DNA of 64,000 nucleotides, taken from Proteiniphilum acetatigenes DSM 18083. Its GTDB lineage: Bacteria; Bacteroidota; Bacteroidia; Bacteroidales; Dysgonomonadaceae. The notes beneath the pieces are model-generated. The model did not search any database, was not told the origin of the DNA, and saw nothing but the letters and a program-made list of their open reading frames with translations. The position numbers were made by a program, and so were the translations under genes. Location: contig NZ_KB905709.1 in assembly GCF_000380985.1 (NCBI RefSeq), positions 1 to 64,000 on the forward strand, given 5' to 3'. Positions 1 through 9,345 of this stretch are shown here, one piece after another; within the stretch, counting starts at the first letter, position 1; each line of letters begins with the position of its first letter.

Positions 1-89
1 TGAAGCGGACAAACAAAAAACCACGCAAAGACTCTCTCCCCCGGACCCTCCGAATTCACGATTTATCTCTTTTTTTCCTGCCGGACACT

Positions 90-150
90 ATTCCGCGCCT
101 TGTCATGGCAAAACAAGTTTGCCTCTGTCCCCGGCTTATCGAAATAGTTC
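90..150 (-). repeat. Dispersed hairpin repeat, copy 1
   Basis: Read on the minus strand it carries the family words CGATAAGCC and CAAACTTGTTTTGCC. The same core recurs at 33.7, 12.0 and 36.9 kb. No coding role is seen. Confidence 0.6.
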
Positions 151-671
151 CTGTTTTTATTGAACGGGTACCAATTTGATCTCGGCGGCTTAACGCCCCG
201 AGATCCCTTGTATACTCTGCTTTGTCTTCTTTAAAACGTATATGTAAATATCCTAAAGATCGCTTTTTATATTCCGCTTCCCAGTAATTATTTCCTGAAA
301 GCGGGTGCAAAGATAGAGACTTATTTTTAATCTCCAAAACTTTTGAGAAAGTTTTTTCAATATTTTTTCGCATCCGAAACAAAGGAACTGATTTTCAATC
401 GTTACACTTACTTTATTTCAATCTGCTTGTTTCATTATCTCTATAATGACCCCGCTTTTTGAGCGAAAGGGCTACAAAGATAGTAATTCCTAAGAATAAC
501 TTCCAAATATTTCCTCACTTATTTTGAATATTTTTTTACCTGACACTTCTCAGGGAATGAAGGCTAAAAAACAAACAACTAAAGAACAATGCATTATGGA
601 TTGCAGAGTCAAAAGCCAAGATTCAAGAGGCAAGACTTCTCCACGTCTAATTTGACTTCGTCCATTTTCTG

Positions 672-720
672 TCGTCACTCGGCAAGTGCAAGTAAACTTG
701 ACTCAGCACTCGTTTCTAAG
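672..720 (-). repeat. Dispersed hairpin repeat, copy 2
   Basis: Minus-strand words AAACGAGTGCTGAGTCAAG and ACTTGCCGAG match the family layout (AAGCGAG, CAA-rich arm, TTGCCGAG). More diverged than the copies at 12 kb. Confidence 0.45.
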
Positions 721-838
721 GAAATTCTATCTTCTTATTTCTCAATCATCACTACTTCCCGGCAAATCGTTAAATCCTCAAATCATACAACCTTCCCACT
801 TTTTTACTTCTTAATCCATTAGTCTTATTGGCACATTA

Positions 839-2278
839 TTAATATGCCAGAATATGTGAGCTTGCGGTAACTTGAGGTGTTACTGCAAAATTCAGTTCAT
901 TGCCATCCCGCAATACTATTATATTAATGGAGACAGGTGTACTCCAGTCTATATACTGATTAAAATTGAACAGATAGGAAAATGCCGACTTGTAACGCCG
1001 GTTATTGGCGATAGCTGTAGATACTGCATTGTATTGCGCCACATCCCAGAACATACAATCTTTAAAACCATTGGAGTCGGTGTAACGAGTATTTTTATCC
1101 CTGAGATTCATGGTCTCTGCGATAAAACGGCGATATCCCTCCGTAAGAGTTTGAGTGGTATGGTCAAAATTCTGCCCCTGTATATTAATCACCACATCCC
1201 CCGGTAAAATACCCGCTCTTGCGGCCGGAGAGCCGGGATCTACCGATACCACTGTCTTCAGATCATTCATATTATATCCGATACCGGTATAATTGTATTT
1301 CAGATAGTTCACATGATAAGTACCAAACGACTTATTCCCCGAGTTTGGGAATTTCTTCAATAGTAACGGAAGGTTCATTTCGAGATAATCAACCAGATCG
1401 TAATGACTACTCAGGCGCTCCTGGACTTCACTCTCCCAGATCAGCATCATATCTCCCGCCTCAATAAATTTTCTGTCAAAGAAGCGATATCCGAACTCAA
1501 GATTATAAGCGATATCATCCACTCGAACCGCTTCGGAAGGGTTATACAGAGGGAGTCTCACCATTCTGTTGCTTCTTGTGTCGAAGCGCCACACAGGCTG
1601 ATAACTTCCATAAGTGGGCGATCCGGCCTTATACATCGGATTACTCTCATAATTATAATAGGTCTGAATAATAAAATCGGGATCGCCCGGATCATATTGT
1701 AATCCCATTTCAGCCAGAGCACGAATAAAGATAGCATTGATCCGGTCGTCAAGCTGCCGTGTACTCTCATCGGAAGGAGAAAAAGCAAATGTACGGTAGT
1801 TATGAAAGAGTGCATTTTCGTTGACAGTCGTTTTCACCGGTATTAAAAAACGCCTGTTCTGTACATCCTCAAGGCTGTAAAAAGAAAATACCGGTGCCAA
1901 CTGAGCTTCACTGATGGCATTGGCATGACGACAATCTTTTTCGATTGCGACCTCTTTAAAAGCATGTTTGAAATTACGAATGGCAAGGGTCATTGTATGC
2001 GGATCCTGATTGAACCACGACATAATAGTCTGGTATGATTTAAGATAAGTCCCATTCTGATTTACAGAAAGAATGATATCATTCAGTTTTAGTCCTGCTT
2101 TTTCGGCCGGAGAACCGGGAGTAATATCTACAATAACCGGCTCTTTGTATCCCCAACTTCTGTCGTTACTTATCTCAAATGTAAAACCGAGGCTACAGGT
2201 AATATCTGAATTTTGCGCAAACAACCGTCCTGTAAAAATAGAAATGATCAAGAAAATAACCGAAATAATTCGTTTCAT
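839..2278 (-). CDS. Exported protein with two PDZ domains
   Basis: Predicted periplasmic or outer-membrane-facing protein of 479 residues. Residues 1-21 form a signal peptide ending in FAQ. A first PDZ domain lies at about 45-95 (GSPAEKAGL then NDIILSV), and a second at about 335-380 (GSPAARAGILPGD). Between them, about 150-310 resembles the DUF4136 type of lipoprotein domain (DPDFIIQTYYNYE). No protease catalytic domain is visible, so it is a binding or scaffold protein rather than an HtrA protease. It is divergent from the YhcH-like gene, and a minus-strand TATCTTTG box lies just upstream near 2312-2319. Specific role unknown. Confidence 0.75.
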   Translation of the reverse strand: MKRIISVIFLIISIFTGRLFAQNSDITCSLGFTFEISNDRSWGYKEPVIVDITPGSPAEKAGLKLNDIILSVNQNGTYLKSYQTIMSWFNQDPHTMTLAIRNFKHAFKEVAIEKDCRHANAISEAQLAPVFSFYSLEDVQNRRFLIPVKTTVNENALFHNYRTFAFSPSDESTRQLDDRINAIFIRALAEMGLQYDPGDPDFIIQTYYNYESNPMYKAGSPTYGSYQPVWRFDTRSNRMVRLPLYNPSEAVRVDDIAYNLEFGYRFFDRKFIEAGDMMLIWESEVQERLSSHYDLVDYLEMNLPLLLKKFPNSGNKSFGTYHVNYLKYNYTGIGYNMNDLKTVVSVDPGSPAARAGILPGDVVINIQGQNFDHTTQTLTEGYRRFIAETMNLRDKNTRYTDSNGFKDCMFWDVAQYNAVSTAIANNRRYKSAFSYLFNFNQYIDWSTPVSINIIVLRDGNELNFAVTPQVTASSHILAY

Positions 2279-2390
2279 TATGAAATTACTGATTTGTTAA
2301 ACTTAAGTCGCAAAGATATGCATTTTTCTCAATTTTATTTTGTGTACGCTTTTTTACTGTCAAAAATGGAGAGAAATATTTACAATTTCC

Positions 2391-2398
2391 TATCTTTG
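2391..2398 (+). promoter_or_regulatory. -7 promoter box of the YhcH-like gene
   Basis: TATCTTTG matches the Bacteroidota -7 consensus TAnnTTTG and lies 33 bases before the chosen ATG at 2432. It argues against upstream in-frame starts. No clear -33 TTTG is seen. Confidence 0.5.
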
Positions 2399-2431
2399 CC
2401 CTATTGGAATCATAACTTAACAAAAGGAACG

Positions 2432-2881
2432 ATGATTGTTGACAACCTTGCGAATGCAGCTAACTATTATAATTTGCATCCGCTTTTTGAAAAAGCTTTC
2501 GAATTTATCGGAAAATTGGATATCAATAATGTGGAGACAGGCACCACTGAGATTGATGGGAATCTGTTGAAGGCCACCATCGCTGAGGCAAAGCTGAAAC
2601 CGGCCGGAGAAGCAAAACTCGAAACACATAAAAGGTTTATCGATATACAGATACCGGTTACGAAAGCCGAAATGTTCGGATGGAAGTCCCTCTCATCGTT
2701 GTCACAGCCGAAAGAGGGTTACGATGTAAATAATGACATTGAATTTTTCGATGACGATCCGTCGACATTTGTCACTCTTGTGCCTGGTGAATTTATTATC
2801 TTTTCGCCCGAAGATGGACATGCTCCCCTGATTGGTGAAGGAGAGATCAAAAAAATTATCATAAAGGTAGCGGTAATTTAG
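2432..2881 (+). CDS. YhcH/YjgK/YiaL family protein
   Basis: 149-residue cupin-like protein of the YhcH/YjgK/YiaL (DUF386) family, whose members are tied to sialic acid or other sugar catabolism and bind metal through His/Glu residues. Visible family marks are ETHKRFIDIQIPV, the ending PEDGHAPLIGEG with its metal-type histidine, and a closing KKIIIKV strand. The ATG at 2432 is preceded by AAAGGAAC and follows the TATCTTTG box, so the open frame extending 5' to 2213 is not used. It lies 27 bases before glgB and may be co-transcribed with it. The substrate cannot be read from the sequence. Confidence 0.85.
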   Translation: MIVDNLANAANYYNLHPLFEKAFEFIGKLDINNVETGTTEIDGNLLKATIAEAKLKPAGEAKLETHKRFIDIQIPVTKAEMFGWKSLSSLSQPKEGYDVNNDIEFFDDDPSTFVTLVPGEFIIFSPEDGHAPLIGEGEIKKIIIKVAVI

Positions 2882-2908
2882 CTGTTCCCTTTTAATCTGA
2901 TACGAAAT

Positions 2909-4918
2909 ATGCTTAACATTATCAAGAACGATCCCTGGCTCAATCCCTATGCCGAAGCAATTGGAGGGCGCTATAATTTTTATTTGAAACGGCTATCCGA
3001 CCTTACACAGGCAGGACGGATCACCCTTTCTGATTTTGCGAGCGGTTATCTCTATTTCGGATTACACAAAACCGGGGATGGATGGGTATTTCGTGAATGG
3101 GCTCCAAACGCCACCGAAATTTTTCTGGTAGGTACTTTCAATGATTGGCAGCGGCAGGAATCATTCCGTTTAAAACGGATGGATAATGGAGTCTGGGAGA
3201 TAAAGATACCGCCCGGACGTATTCACCACGAAGACCTTTACAAATTGTATGTAAGTTGGGAAGGTGGTTCGGGAGAACGGATTCCCGCATGGAGCAGACG
3301 TGTGGTGCAGGATCAACAAACACTGATCTTCAGTGCACAGGTGTGGGAACCTGAAACCCGATATAACTTTAAACATACCGGTTTTAAACCGGTATGTTCA
3401 CCCCTGCTTATTTATGAAACCCATATAGGTATGTCCACGGCTGAAGAAAAAGTGGGAACTTATAACGAATTCAGGGAAAATATACTACCACGGGTAAAGG
3501 AGAACGGATACAACGCCATTCAGATCATGGCTATTCAGGAACATCCTTATTATGGTTCATTCGGATACCACGTATCCAGCTTTTTCTCACCTTCTTCCCG
3601 CAACGGTACGCCCGATGAACTACGCCAACTGATCGATGCTGCCCACGAAATGGGTATTGCCGTCATCATGGATATCGTCCATTCACACGCTGTAAAGAAC
3701 GAAATGGAAGGGATAGCCAGGATGGATGGAAGCTACGACCTTTATTTCCCCAGTGATCCGAATAGAAGGATACACCGGGCCTGGGATTCGCTCTGCTTTG
3801 ATTATGGAAAAGATGAAGTGTTACATTTCCTGCTTTCCAACTGTAAATATTGGCTGGAGGAATTCAAGTTCGACGGGTTCCGTTTCGATGGCGTTACATC
3901 GATGTTGTATTACAGCCATGGTTTGGAAGAAAGCTTCAGTTCATATGGTGACTACTATAACGGGCATCAGGATCCGAACGCTATCTGTTATCTCACCCTC
4001 GCCAACCAGCTTATTCACGAAGTAAATCCTCACGCTATCACTATTGCAGAAGAAGTAAGCGGCATGCCCGGCCTGGCATTGGATATACAGTCGGGCGGAT
4101 ATGGGTTCGACTACCGTATGGCCATGAATATCCCCGACTTCTGGATCAAGACGATCAAGGAGAAGAGAGACGAAGAGTGGCATCCCAGCGCAATCTGGTG
4201 GGAAACAACCAACCGACGTGCCGATGAAAAGACTATCTCCTACGTAGAGAGTCACGATCAGGCGCTGGTCGGTGATAAAACCATTATCTTCAGACTGATC
4301 GATGCCGATATGTACTGGTTCATGTCGAAGTTGATGAGCAGTTCCTATGCTGTAGACCGTGGTATCGCACTGCATAAGATGATCCGTCTGGTAACGGCAA
4401 CGACCATTAATGGCGGTTATCTCAATTTTATGGGAAATGAGTTCGGACACCCCGAATGGATCGATTTTCCACGGGAAGGCAATCAATGGTCTTACAAGTA
4501 CGCCCGCCGCCAATGGCATCTGGCGGACGACCATAACCTGAAATATCATTACCTGGGTGATTTCGACAAGGCGATGATACGGCTCATCAAGTCCGTCCCC
4601 GATTTCCAGGCGTTGCCCTTAGTGAAGATATGGGATAAAGACGATGATAATATACTGGCATATATGCGGAAAGACCTGCTATTTGTCTATAATTTCAATC
4701 CACAGAAATCATACAGTGATTATGGTATCCTGGTTCCGGCAGGGGAATATGAGATTGTGCTGGATACCGACAACCAACAGTTCGGAGGTTTCGGGCTGAA
4801 CGACGATACTATTCATCATTTTACAATGTACGATCCTCTCTACGCAAAAGATAACAAAGGGTGGCTGCGTCTTTATCTGCCTGCCCGGACTGCCATAGTG
4901 ATGAGACGGATAAATTAA
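2909..4918 (+). CDS. glgB: 1,4-alpha-glucan branching enzyme (GH13)
   Basis: Makes alpha-1,6 branches in glycogen by moving cut alpha-1,4 chains. The 669-residue length and sequence fit the eukaryote-like branching enzymes found in Bacteroidota. A carbohydrate-binding module 48 lies at about 60-150 (REWAPNATEIFLVGTFNDW), followed by the GH13 barrel. Catalytic regions are visible: DGFRFDG with the nucleophile Asp near residue 326, TIAEEVSG with the acid/base Glu near 380, and the SHDQ aspartate near 448. The C-terminal all-beta domain is complete. manA follows about 180 bases downstream. A perfect 27-base palindrome lies inside the coding region at 3372-3398. Confidence 0.95.
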   Translation: MLNIIKNDPWLNPYAEAIGGRYNFYLKRLSDLTQAGRITLSDFASGYLYFGLHKTGDGWVFREWAPNATEIFLVGTFNDWQRQESFRLKRMDNGVWEIKIPPGRIHHEDLYKLYVSWEGGSGERIPAWSRRVVQDQQTLIFSAQVWEPETRYNFKHTGFKPVCSPLLIYETHIGMSTAEEKVGTYNEFRENILPRVKENGYNAIQIMAIQEHPYYGSFGYHVSSFFSPSSRNGTPDELRQLIDAAHEMGIAVIMDIVHSHAVKNEMEGIARMDGSYDLYFPSDPNRRIHRAWDSLCFDYGKDEVLHFLLSNCKYWLEEFKFDGFRFDGVTSMLYYSHGLEESFSSYGDYYNGHQDPNAICYLTLANQLIHEVNPHAITIAEEVSGMPGLALDIQSGGYGFDYRMAMNIPDFWIKTIKEKRDEEWHPSAIWWETTNRRADEKTISYVESHDQALVGDKTIIFRLIDADMYWFMSKLMSSSYAVDRGIALHKMIRLVTATTINGGYLNFMGNEFGHPEWIDFPREGNQWSYKYARRQWHLADDHNLKYHYLGDFDKAMIRLIKSVPDFQALPLVKIWDKDDDNILAYMRKDLLFVYNFNPQKSYSDYGILVPAGEYEIVLDTDNQQFGGFGLNDDTIHHFTMYDPLYAKDNKGWLRLYLPARTAIVMRRIN

Positions 4919-5095
4919 GAGGTGGAAAAGTGGAAAGGTGGTTAGGTGATTTGCACGATAAAAGATAGAAGTGAGGAAGTCAAGAAGTAGAGAAGTTTGA
5001 ATTGGAAATCGACGTAGTCAAATTTTGAAATTCTGAAATATAAAATCTGAAATTTTACTCTAAATAAAAGATCATATAAAAACTAATAATACAAT

Positions 5096-6121
5096 ATGTC
5101 TGATAATAATAACAATACAACAGAAAATTCTTCAATCAATAACGGTACACTTTATCCGTTTAAATTCGAACCGATCCTGAAACCGGTTATCTGGGGGGGA
5201 TCGGATATCTGTCGCTTCAAAAAGATCGAACCTATTCAGAAAGGTATTGGCGAGAGCTGGGAGATATCAGGGGTACGCGGCAATATCTCCCGTATTTCCA
5301 ACGGCTATTTAGCCGGCACATCGCTGGATGAATTGCTCGACCGTTGCGGAGAAGAACTGGTCGGAAAAAAAGTGTATCAAAAATTTGGAAATACATTTCC
5401 CCTGCTCATAAAATTTATAGATGCCCGTGACGATCTCTCCATTCAGGTCCATCCCGATGATGCACTGGGAAAGAAGCGTCATAACTCTTTCGGTAAAACC
5501 GAGATGTGGTATGTCATCAACGCCGCACCGGGAGCATATCTCTACTCCGGATTTAAAGAGAGCATTACCCCCGAAGAATATCCGGAGACTGTGAAGAACA
5601 ATACTTTCACCGATAAACTCATGAAGTATGATGTAAAAGCCGGTGATGTCTTCTATCTTCCTGCCGGACGCGTGCACGCTATTGGCGCCGGATGCTTTAT
5701 TGCAGAGATACAGCAGACCTCTGATATCACCTACCGCATTTACGACTATAACCGTAAAGATGCTGCCGGAAATAGCCGGGAACTTCATACGGAACTGGCA
5801 AAAGATGCGATCGACTTCAAGGTATACGACTCATATAAAACAGAATACGAAAAGAATATAAATCATCCTGTAAAATTAATTACATCACCCTATTTTACGA
5901 CCCACCTGCTGGAAATGGATAGCCAGATGGAACGGAACTATACCGCGCTCGATTCATTCGTAATTTACATCTGCATGGCTGGCCAATGTACCGTGAAAGA
6001 TGATAAAGGGAACAGCGAAACTCTTCGTCAGGGTGAATCGATGCTTATTCCCGCGGATACGCAATTGGTGACGATTATACCCGATGAGGCGTCCAAACTA
6101 CTGGAAACCTATGTAAGGTAA
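5096..6121 (+). CDS. manA: Mannose-6-phosphate isomerase, class I
   Basis: Zinc-dependent interconversion of mannose-6-phosphate and fructose-6-phosphate in the cytoplasm. The 341-residue protein shows type I marks: QVHPDD near residue 118 (zinc histidine), GKTEMWYV, GRVHAIGAGCFIAEIQQ (second zinc histidine and glutamate) and DITYRIYDYNR. Residues 1-18 are Asn/Thr-rich and probably disordered. The 177 bases before it are low-complexity, built from GTGGAAA-type words that recur near 6127, with no clear promoter box. It may provide mannose-derived sugars for the adjacent polysaccharide enzymes (inference). Confidence 0.93.
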   Translation: MSDNNNNTTENSSINNGTLYPFKFEPILKPVIWGGSDICRFKKIEPIQKGIGESWEISGVRGNISRISNGYLAGTSLDELLDRCGEELVGKKVYQKFGNTFPLLIKFIDARDDLSIQVHPDDALGKKRHNSFGKTEMWYVINAAPGAYLYSGFKESITPEEYPETVKNNTFTDKLMKYDVKAGDVFYLPAGRVHAIGAGCFIAEIQQTSDITYRIYDYNRKDAAGNSRELHTELAKDAIDFKVYDSYKTEYEKNINHPVKLITSPYFTTHLLEMDSQMERNYTALDSFVIYICMAGQCTVKDDKGNSETLRQGESMLIPADTQLVTIIPDEASKLLETYVR

Positions 6122-6195
6122 TAGAAGTGAAAAGGTGGAAAGGAAGAGATGGCGATTTGATATGGAATGTAGAACTGATAAACGGGAGACCGGAT

Positions 6196-7161
6196 ATGAG
6201 AGGTATATTATTAATTAATGTGGGGACTCCTGCAAGTACAGAGCCTGGTGACGTAAAGGAATTTATTGCCGCCATGCTTTCGGATCCGCTTCTGACGGGA
6301 AAACCGGAATGGTGGTCAAAATTCCTCGCGAAAAATATAATCGCGCCAGGTAGCGGATCGCGGGTCTCAGAGAAATACAAATTAATCTGGCATAACGAAG
6401 AGACACCGGTCTCCCCTCTGATTTATCATATGCTGAAATTGGCGGAAAAACTGGAAGAGCGAAAAGGTGTTCCTGTCGAGATCGCCATGCGGTACGGGAA
6501 ACCGGACGTTGCTTCCGCTTTCCGGGAATTAGAACGAAAATGCCCGCTGCTTCATGAAGTAATCGTCTTCCCGTTGTATCCCCATTATGCGCAATCTACC
6601 ACGCAGACATCAAAGGATATGATAGGGAATATCTTCTACAAACACCCCCACTCTTTCAGGCTGAAGTTTGCCGAACCCTATTACAATCATCCCGCTTTTA
6701 TCCAGGCACTCACATCTCATGCGAAACCTTATCTGGAAGATATCGATAAAGTGATATTCACCTATCACAGCCTCCCTCTGGCACAGGTGGAAGCCGGATG
6801 GAAAAAAGGAAAGGAATACGACTATGTCTATCAACTGAAAGAGACCAACAGGCTGTTTTGTGAGAAGCGGGATATCGATCCGCATGACACATTCCTTTTC
6901 TACTCTTCGCAGAGAGGTAAAAACTGGTTGAATCCTTTTCTCGACACCGATATCAGTGATCTTCCCAAATTAGGATGGAAAAAAGTAGCCGTAATTGCTC
7001 CGGGTTTTCCGGTCGATAATCTGGAAACACTTTATGATATCGATATCGAAGCACGTAAACTATTCATGGAAGCAGGGGGTGAAAAGTTCACCTTTGTTCC
7101 GGCTCTCAACGGTAGTGATATTTGGGTAGAAGCTATCTGGAAAATTTTAGAGAGAACCTGA
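6196..7161 (+). CDS. hemH: Ferrochelatase
   Basis: Inserts ferrous iron into a porphyrin in the last step of haem synthesis. The chosen start is the ATG at 6196 (MRGILLINVGTP), preceded by GGGAG; a GTG-initiated frame from 6127 only adds low-complexity intergenic sequence. The protein has 321 residues. Family marks are LLINVGTP at the start, YGKPDV, FPLYPHYAQSTT, FTYHSLP with the catalytic His near 190, and PGFPVDNLETLYDI with the conserved Glu near 277. No other haem-synthesis gene is in the window, so it either works with genes elsewhere or uses scavenged porphyrin. It is 13 bases before the next gene. Confidence 0.9.
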   Translation: MRGILLINVGTPASTEPGDVKEFIAAMLSDPLLTGKPEWWSKFLAKNIIAPGSGSRVSEKYKLIWHNEETPVSPLIYHMLKLAEKLEERKGVPVEIAMRYGKPDVASAFRELERKCPLLHEVIVFPLYPHYAQSTTQTSKDMIGNIFYKHPHSFRLKFAEPYYNHPAFIQALTSHAKPYLEDIDKVIFTYHSLPLAQVEAGWKKGKEYDYVYQLKETNRLFCEKRDIDPHDTFLFYSSQRGKNWLNPFLDTDISDLPKLGWKKVAVIAPGFPVDNLETLYDIDIEARKLFMEAGGEKFTFVPALNGSDIWVEAIWKILERT

Positions 7162-7174
7162 TATTTGAAAAATT

Positions 7175-8110
7175 ATGCAGAAGAAGACGTTTCTCCTCAC
7201 CATATTTACTTTCTTTACATTACTGATCCATGTTGAAATATCAGCTCAGCACACTGATATCAGTAGCGAGCTTGTTTTACTGAATGTAGAGACCGGCAAA
7301 GAGAAAGTCATCCTGCATGAACAGCGGCACTTTGAAGCGTCCAACTGGTCGAGGGACGGAAAATATCTGATTATTAATGCCAGGGGAAAGCTGGAGAAAG
7401 TATCAGTGAAAGGCGAGCATATGGGGATAATTGACACCGGTTTTGCCGATAACTGTAATAATGATCACGGATTATCGTTTGATGGAAAATGGCTTATCAT
7501 CAGTCACAATGATTCACGTGTATCCTCTTCGGGAGGCAATTCCCGTATCTTCATCCTTCCGGCTAACGGTGGCGTACCCCGTCTTATCACCAGCAATTAT
7601 CCCAGTTACTGGCACGGGGTGAGCCCCGACAATCAATGGGTGACCTATTGCGCCATGCGTAACGATGAATGGGATGTATATAAGGCACACGTTATTACCG
7701 GTGAAGAGATCAGGCTGACAGATGCTGAAGGACTGGATGACGGTCCCGAATATAGTTACGACGGAGAATGGATCTATTTTAACAGCCACAGGACAGGACG
7801 TATGCATATTTACCGGATGAGGCCGGATGGAAGTGAGCAGACACAACTCACGTTCGACGACTATGACAACTGGTTTCCCCACCCTGGGCCAGATAACAAA
7901 AGTATTGTTTACATCGCTTATATAGAAGATCAGAAAGGAGCACACCCTTTCGGAAAGGATGTAAAACTCAGGTTACTGGACGGAGGGACTGGTGAAAGCC
8001 GTGATCTGACATCTGTTTTTTATGGCGGACAGGGTACTATCAATGTACATAGCTGGTCACCCGACGGTAAACAGATTGCCTTTGTAAGATATAAAAGCGA
8101 GACAGAGTAA
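7175..8110 (+). CDS. Exported TolB-like beta-propeller protein
   Basis: 311 residues with a cleavable signal peptide (about 1-24, ending VEISAQ) and repeated WD40-like/PD40 blades: NWSRDGKYLI, GLSFDGKWLI, GVSPDNQWVTY, EYSYDGEWIYF, HPGPDNKSIVYI and SWSPDGKQIAFV. These are the TolB-type six-blade propeller signatures. No catalytic domain follows, so it is most likely a periplasmic binding protein; many Bacteroidota relatives are simply named TolB family protein. It follows hemH closely and could share its transcript. A true Tol-Pal role is unlikely because no tol genes are near. Confidence 0.8.
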   Translation: MQKKTFLLTIFTFFTLLIHVEISAQHTDISSELVLLNVETGKEKVILHEQRHFEASNWSRDGKYLIINARGKLEKVSVKGEHMGIIDTGFADNCNNDHGLSFDGKWLIISHNDSRVSSSGGNSRIFILPANGGVPRLITSNYPSYWHGVSPDNQWVTYCAMRNDEWDVYKAHVITGEEIRLTDAEGLDDGPEYSYDGEWIYFNSHRTGRMHIYRMRPDGSEQTQLTFDDYDNWFPHPGPDNKSIVYIAYIEDQKGAHPFGKDVKLRLLDGGTGESRDLTSVFYGGQGTINVHSWSPDGKQIAFVRYKSETE

Positions 8111-8207
8111 CCGGTTCTATCCCTGAAAAACAATATAATCCCTGAAGAACAGAGCAATTGCTCAAAAATACCATAATTATGCTATTTCACACCAATAGAA
8201 TACTTCC

Positions 8208-8215
8208 TATTTTTG
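8208..8215 (+). promoter_or_regulatory. -7 promoter box of cysK
   Basis: TATTTTTG fits TAnnTTTG and lies 24 bases before the ATG at 8240. Its position inside a possible TTG-initiated extension (8213) shows that extension is not translated. Confidence 0.5.
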
Positions 8216-8239
8216 TCAAAAATTTTAATATATATAATT

Positions 8240-9187
8240 ATGGGAAAGATAGCAGAAAAGTTAACAGACTTAGTGGGTAACACCCCATTAGTAAAACTCA
8301 ACCAGTTTAAGGAATCTGAAGGAGTTAAAGCCAATCTTATCGCCAAGTTGGAAAGCTTTAATCCTCTGGGAAGCGTGAAAGACCGCATTGCTTTGTCGAT
8401 GGTAGAAGATGCAGAAAAAAAAGGGTTATTGAAAGCCGGTTCGGTAATCATTGAACCGACAAGCGGCAATACAGGTATCGGATTGGCATTTGTTGCTTCT
8501 ATCAAAAAATACCGGCTGATCCTCACCATGCCTGAGACCATGAGTCTCGAAAGAAGAAACCTGCTGAAAGCGTTGGGTGCCGAATTGGTGCTGACACCCG
8601 GTACCGAAGGGATGAAAGGAGCTATTGCAAAAGCATCGCAGTTACAGGCTGAGTTGCCCAATGCCATAATCCTGCAACAATTCGAAAATCCGGCCAATCC
8701 TTCAATCCATTATCACACTACCGGTGAAGAGATATGGCGGGACACAGATGGAAAAGTGGATATCCTGGTGAGCGGGGTCGGCACCGGCGGAACGGTGAGC
8801 GGTGCAGGAAAACGACTGAAAGAACTGAATCCCAATATTAAAGTGGTCGCTGTAGAACCAGCTGACTCCCCCGTCCTCTCCGGCGGTGCACCAGGGCCTC
8901 ACAAGATTCAGGGAATCGGCGCTGGTTTTGTTCCGGGCACCTATAATGCTTCTGTAGTCGATCAGATAATTCCGGTGAGCAATGACGACGCTATTCGCAC
9001 CAGCCGGAAACTGGCCGCGTCAGAAGGATTATTAGTGGGTATCTCATCAGGAGCAGCCGCCTATGCCGCCCTCCAGCTTGCCCAAAAGCCCGAGAACGAA
9101 GGAAAGAATATTGTGGTAGTATTGCCCGATACAGGTGAACGTTATCTCTCGACCCTACTTTACGCATTCGACGAATATCCGTTATAA
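8240..9187 (+). CDS. cysK: Cysteine synthase A
   Basis: Pyridoxal-phosphate enzyme making L-cysteine from O-acetylserine and sulfide. The 315-residue protein has the family's signature blocks: [19 protein letters not shown] with the PLP lysine near residue 46, [12 protein letters not shown] for substrate binding, [13 protein letters not shown] for phosphate binding, and GISSGAAA near the C-terminus. It converges on a trans-sulfuration PLP enzyme; together the pair would serve sulfur amino-acid supply. A strong hairpin (9203-9251) separates the two 3' ends. Confidence 0.95.
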   Translation: MGKIAEKLTDLVGNTPLVKLNQFKESEGVKANLIAKLESFNPLGSVKDRIALSMVEDAEKKGLLKAGSVIIEPTSGNTGIGLAFVASIKKYRLILTMPETMSLERRNLLKALGAELVLTPGTEGMKGAIAKASQLQAELPNAIILQQFENPANPSIHYHTTGEEIWRDTDGKVDILVSGVGTGGTVSGAGKRLKELNPNIKVVAVEPADSPVLSGGAPGPHKIQGIGAGFVPGTYNASVVDQIIPVSNDDAIRTSRKLAASEGLLVGISSGAAAYAALQLAQKPENEGKNIVVVLPDTGERYLSTLLYAFDEYPL

Positions 9188-9202
9188 AGAGCTAGAGATA
9201 TT

Positions 9203-9251
9203 AAACCAATGGAGGGTGTTGTCACAATGTGATTTCACTCTCTATTGGTTT
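9203..9251. terminator. Hairpin between convergent cysK and PLP-enzyme genes
   Basis: AAACCAATGGAGGGTG pairs with CACTCTCTATTGGTTT (14 of 16 positions) across a 17-base loop. It lies between two converging genes, so it could stop transcription from both sides, although no long T-run follows. Confidence 0.5.
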
Positions 9252-9345
9252 GTAACCGAATCTAATCGGAATTTCAAATATCTAATGATAAAAAAAATGA
9301 CCTCTCTATTTCTATATACCGTCATTTTATATATTACAGACCAAA

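Larger units (their letters stand above)
1..838. other. Gene-free left edge
   Basis: I see no convincing gene here. The stretch holds two copies of the dispersed hairpin repeat (90-150 and 672-720), a perfect 8-bp stem hairpin at 178-205 (GATCTCGG pairing with CCGAGATC), and two minus-strand TATCTTTG words (near 308 and 475) that look like -7 boxes firing leftward. The short open frames in it overlap the repeats and have no recognisable product. Confidence 0.5.

Noticed and set aside
56-382. 108-residue open frame at the left edge, minus strand
   Set aside because: It runs through repeat copy 1 and a promoter-like word, is basic and low in structure, and matches no family I know.
589-822. 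77-residue open frame, plus strand
   Set aside because: It overlaps repeat copy 2 and low-complexity words; the product is Ser-rich without a domain.
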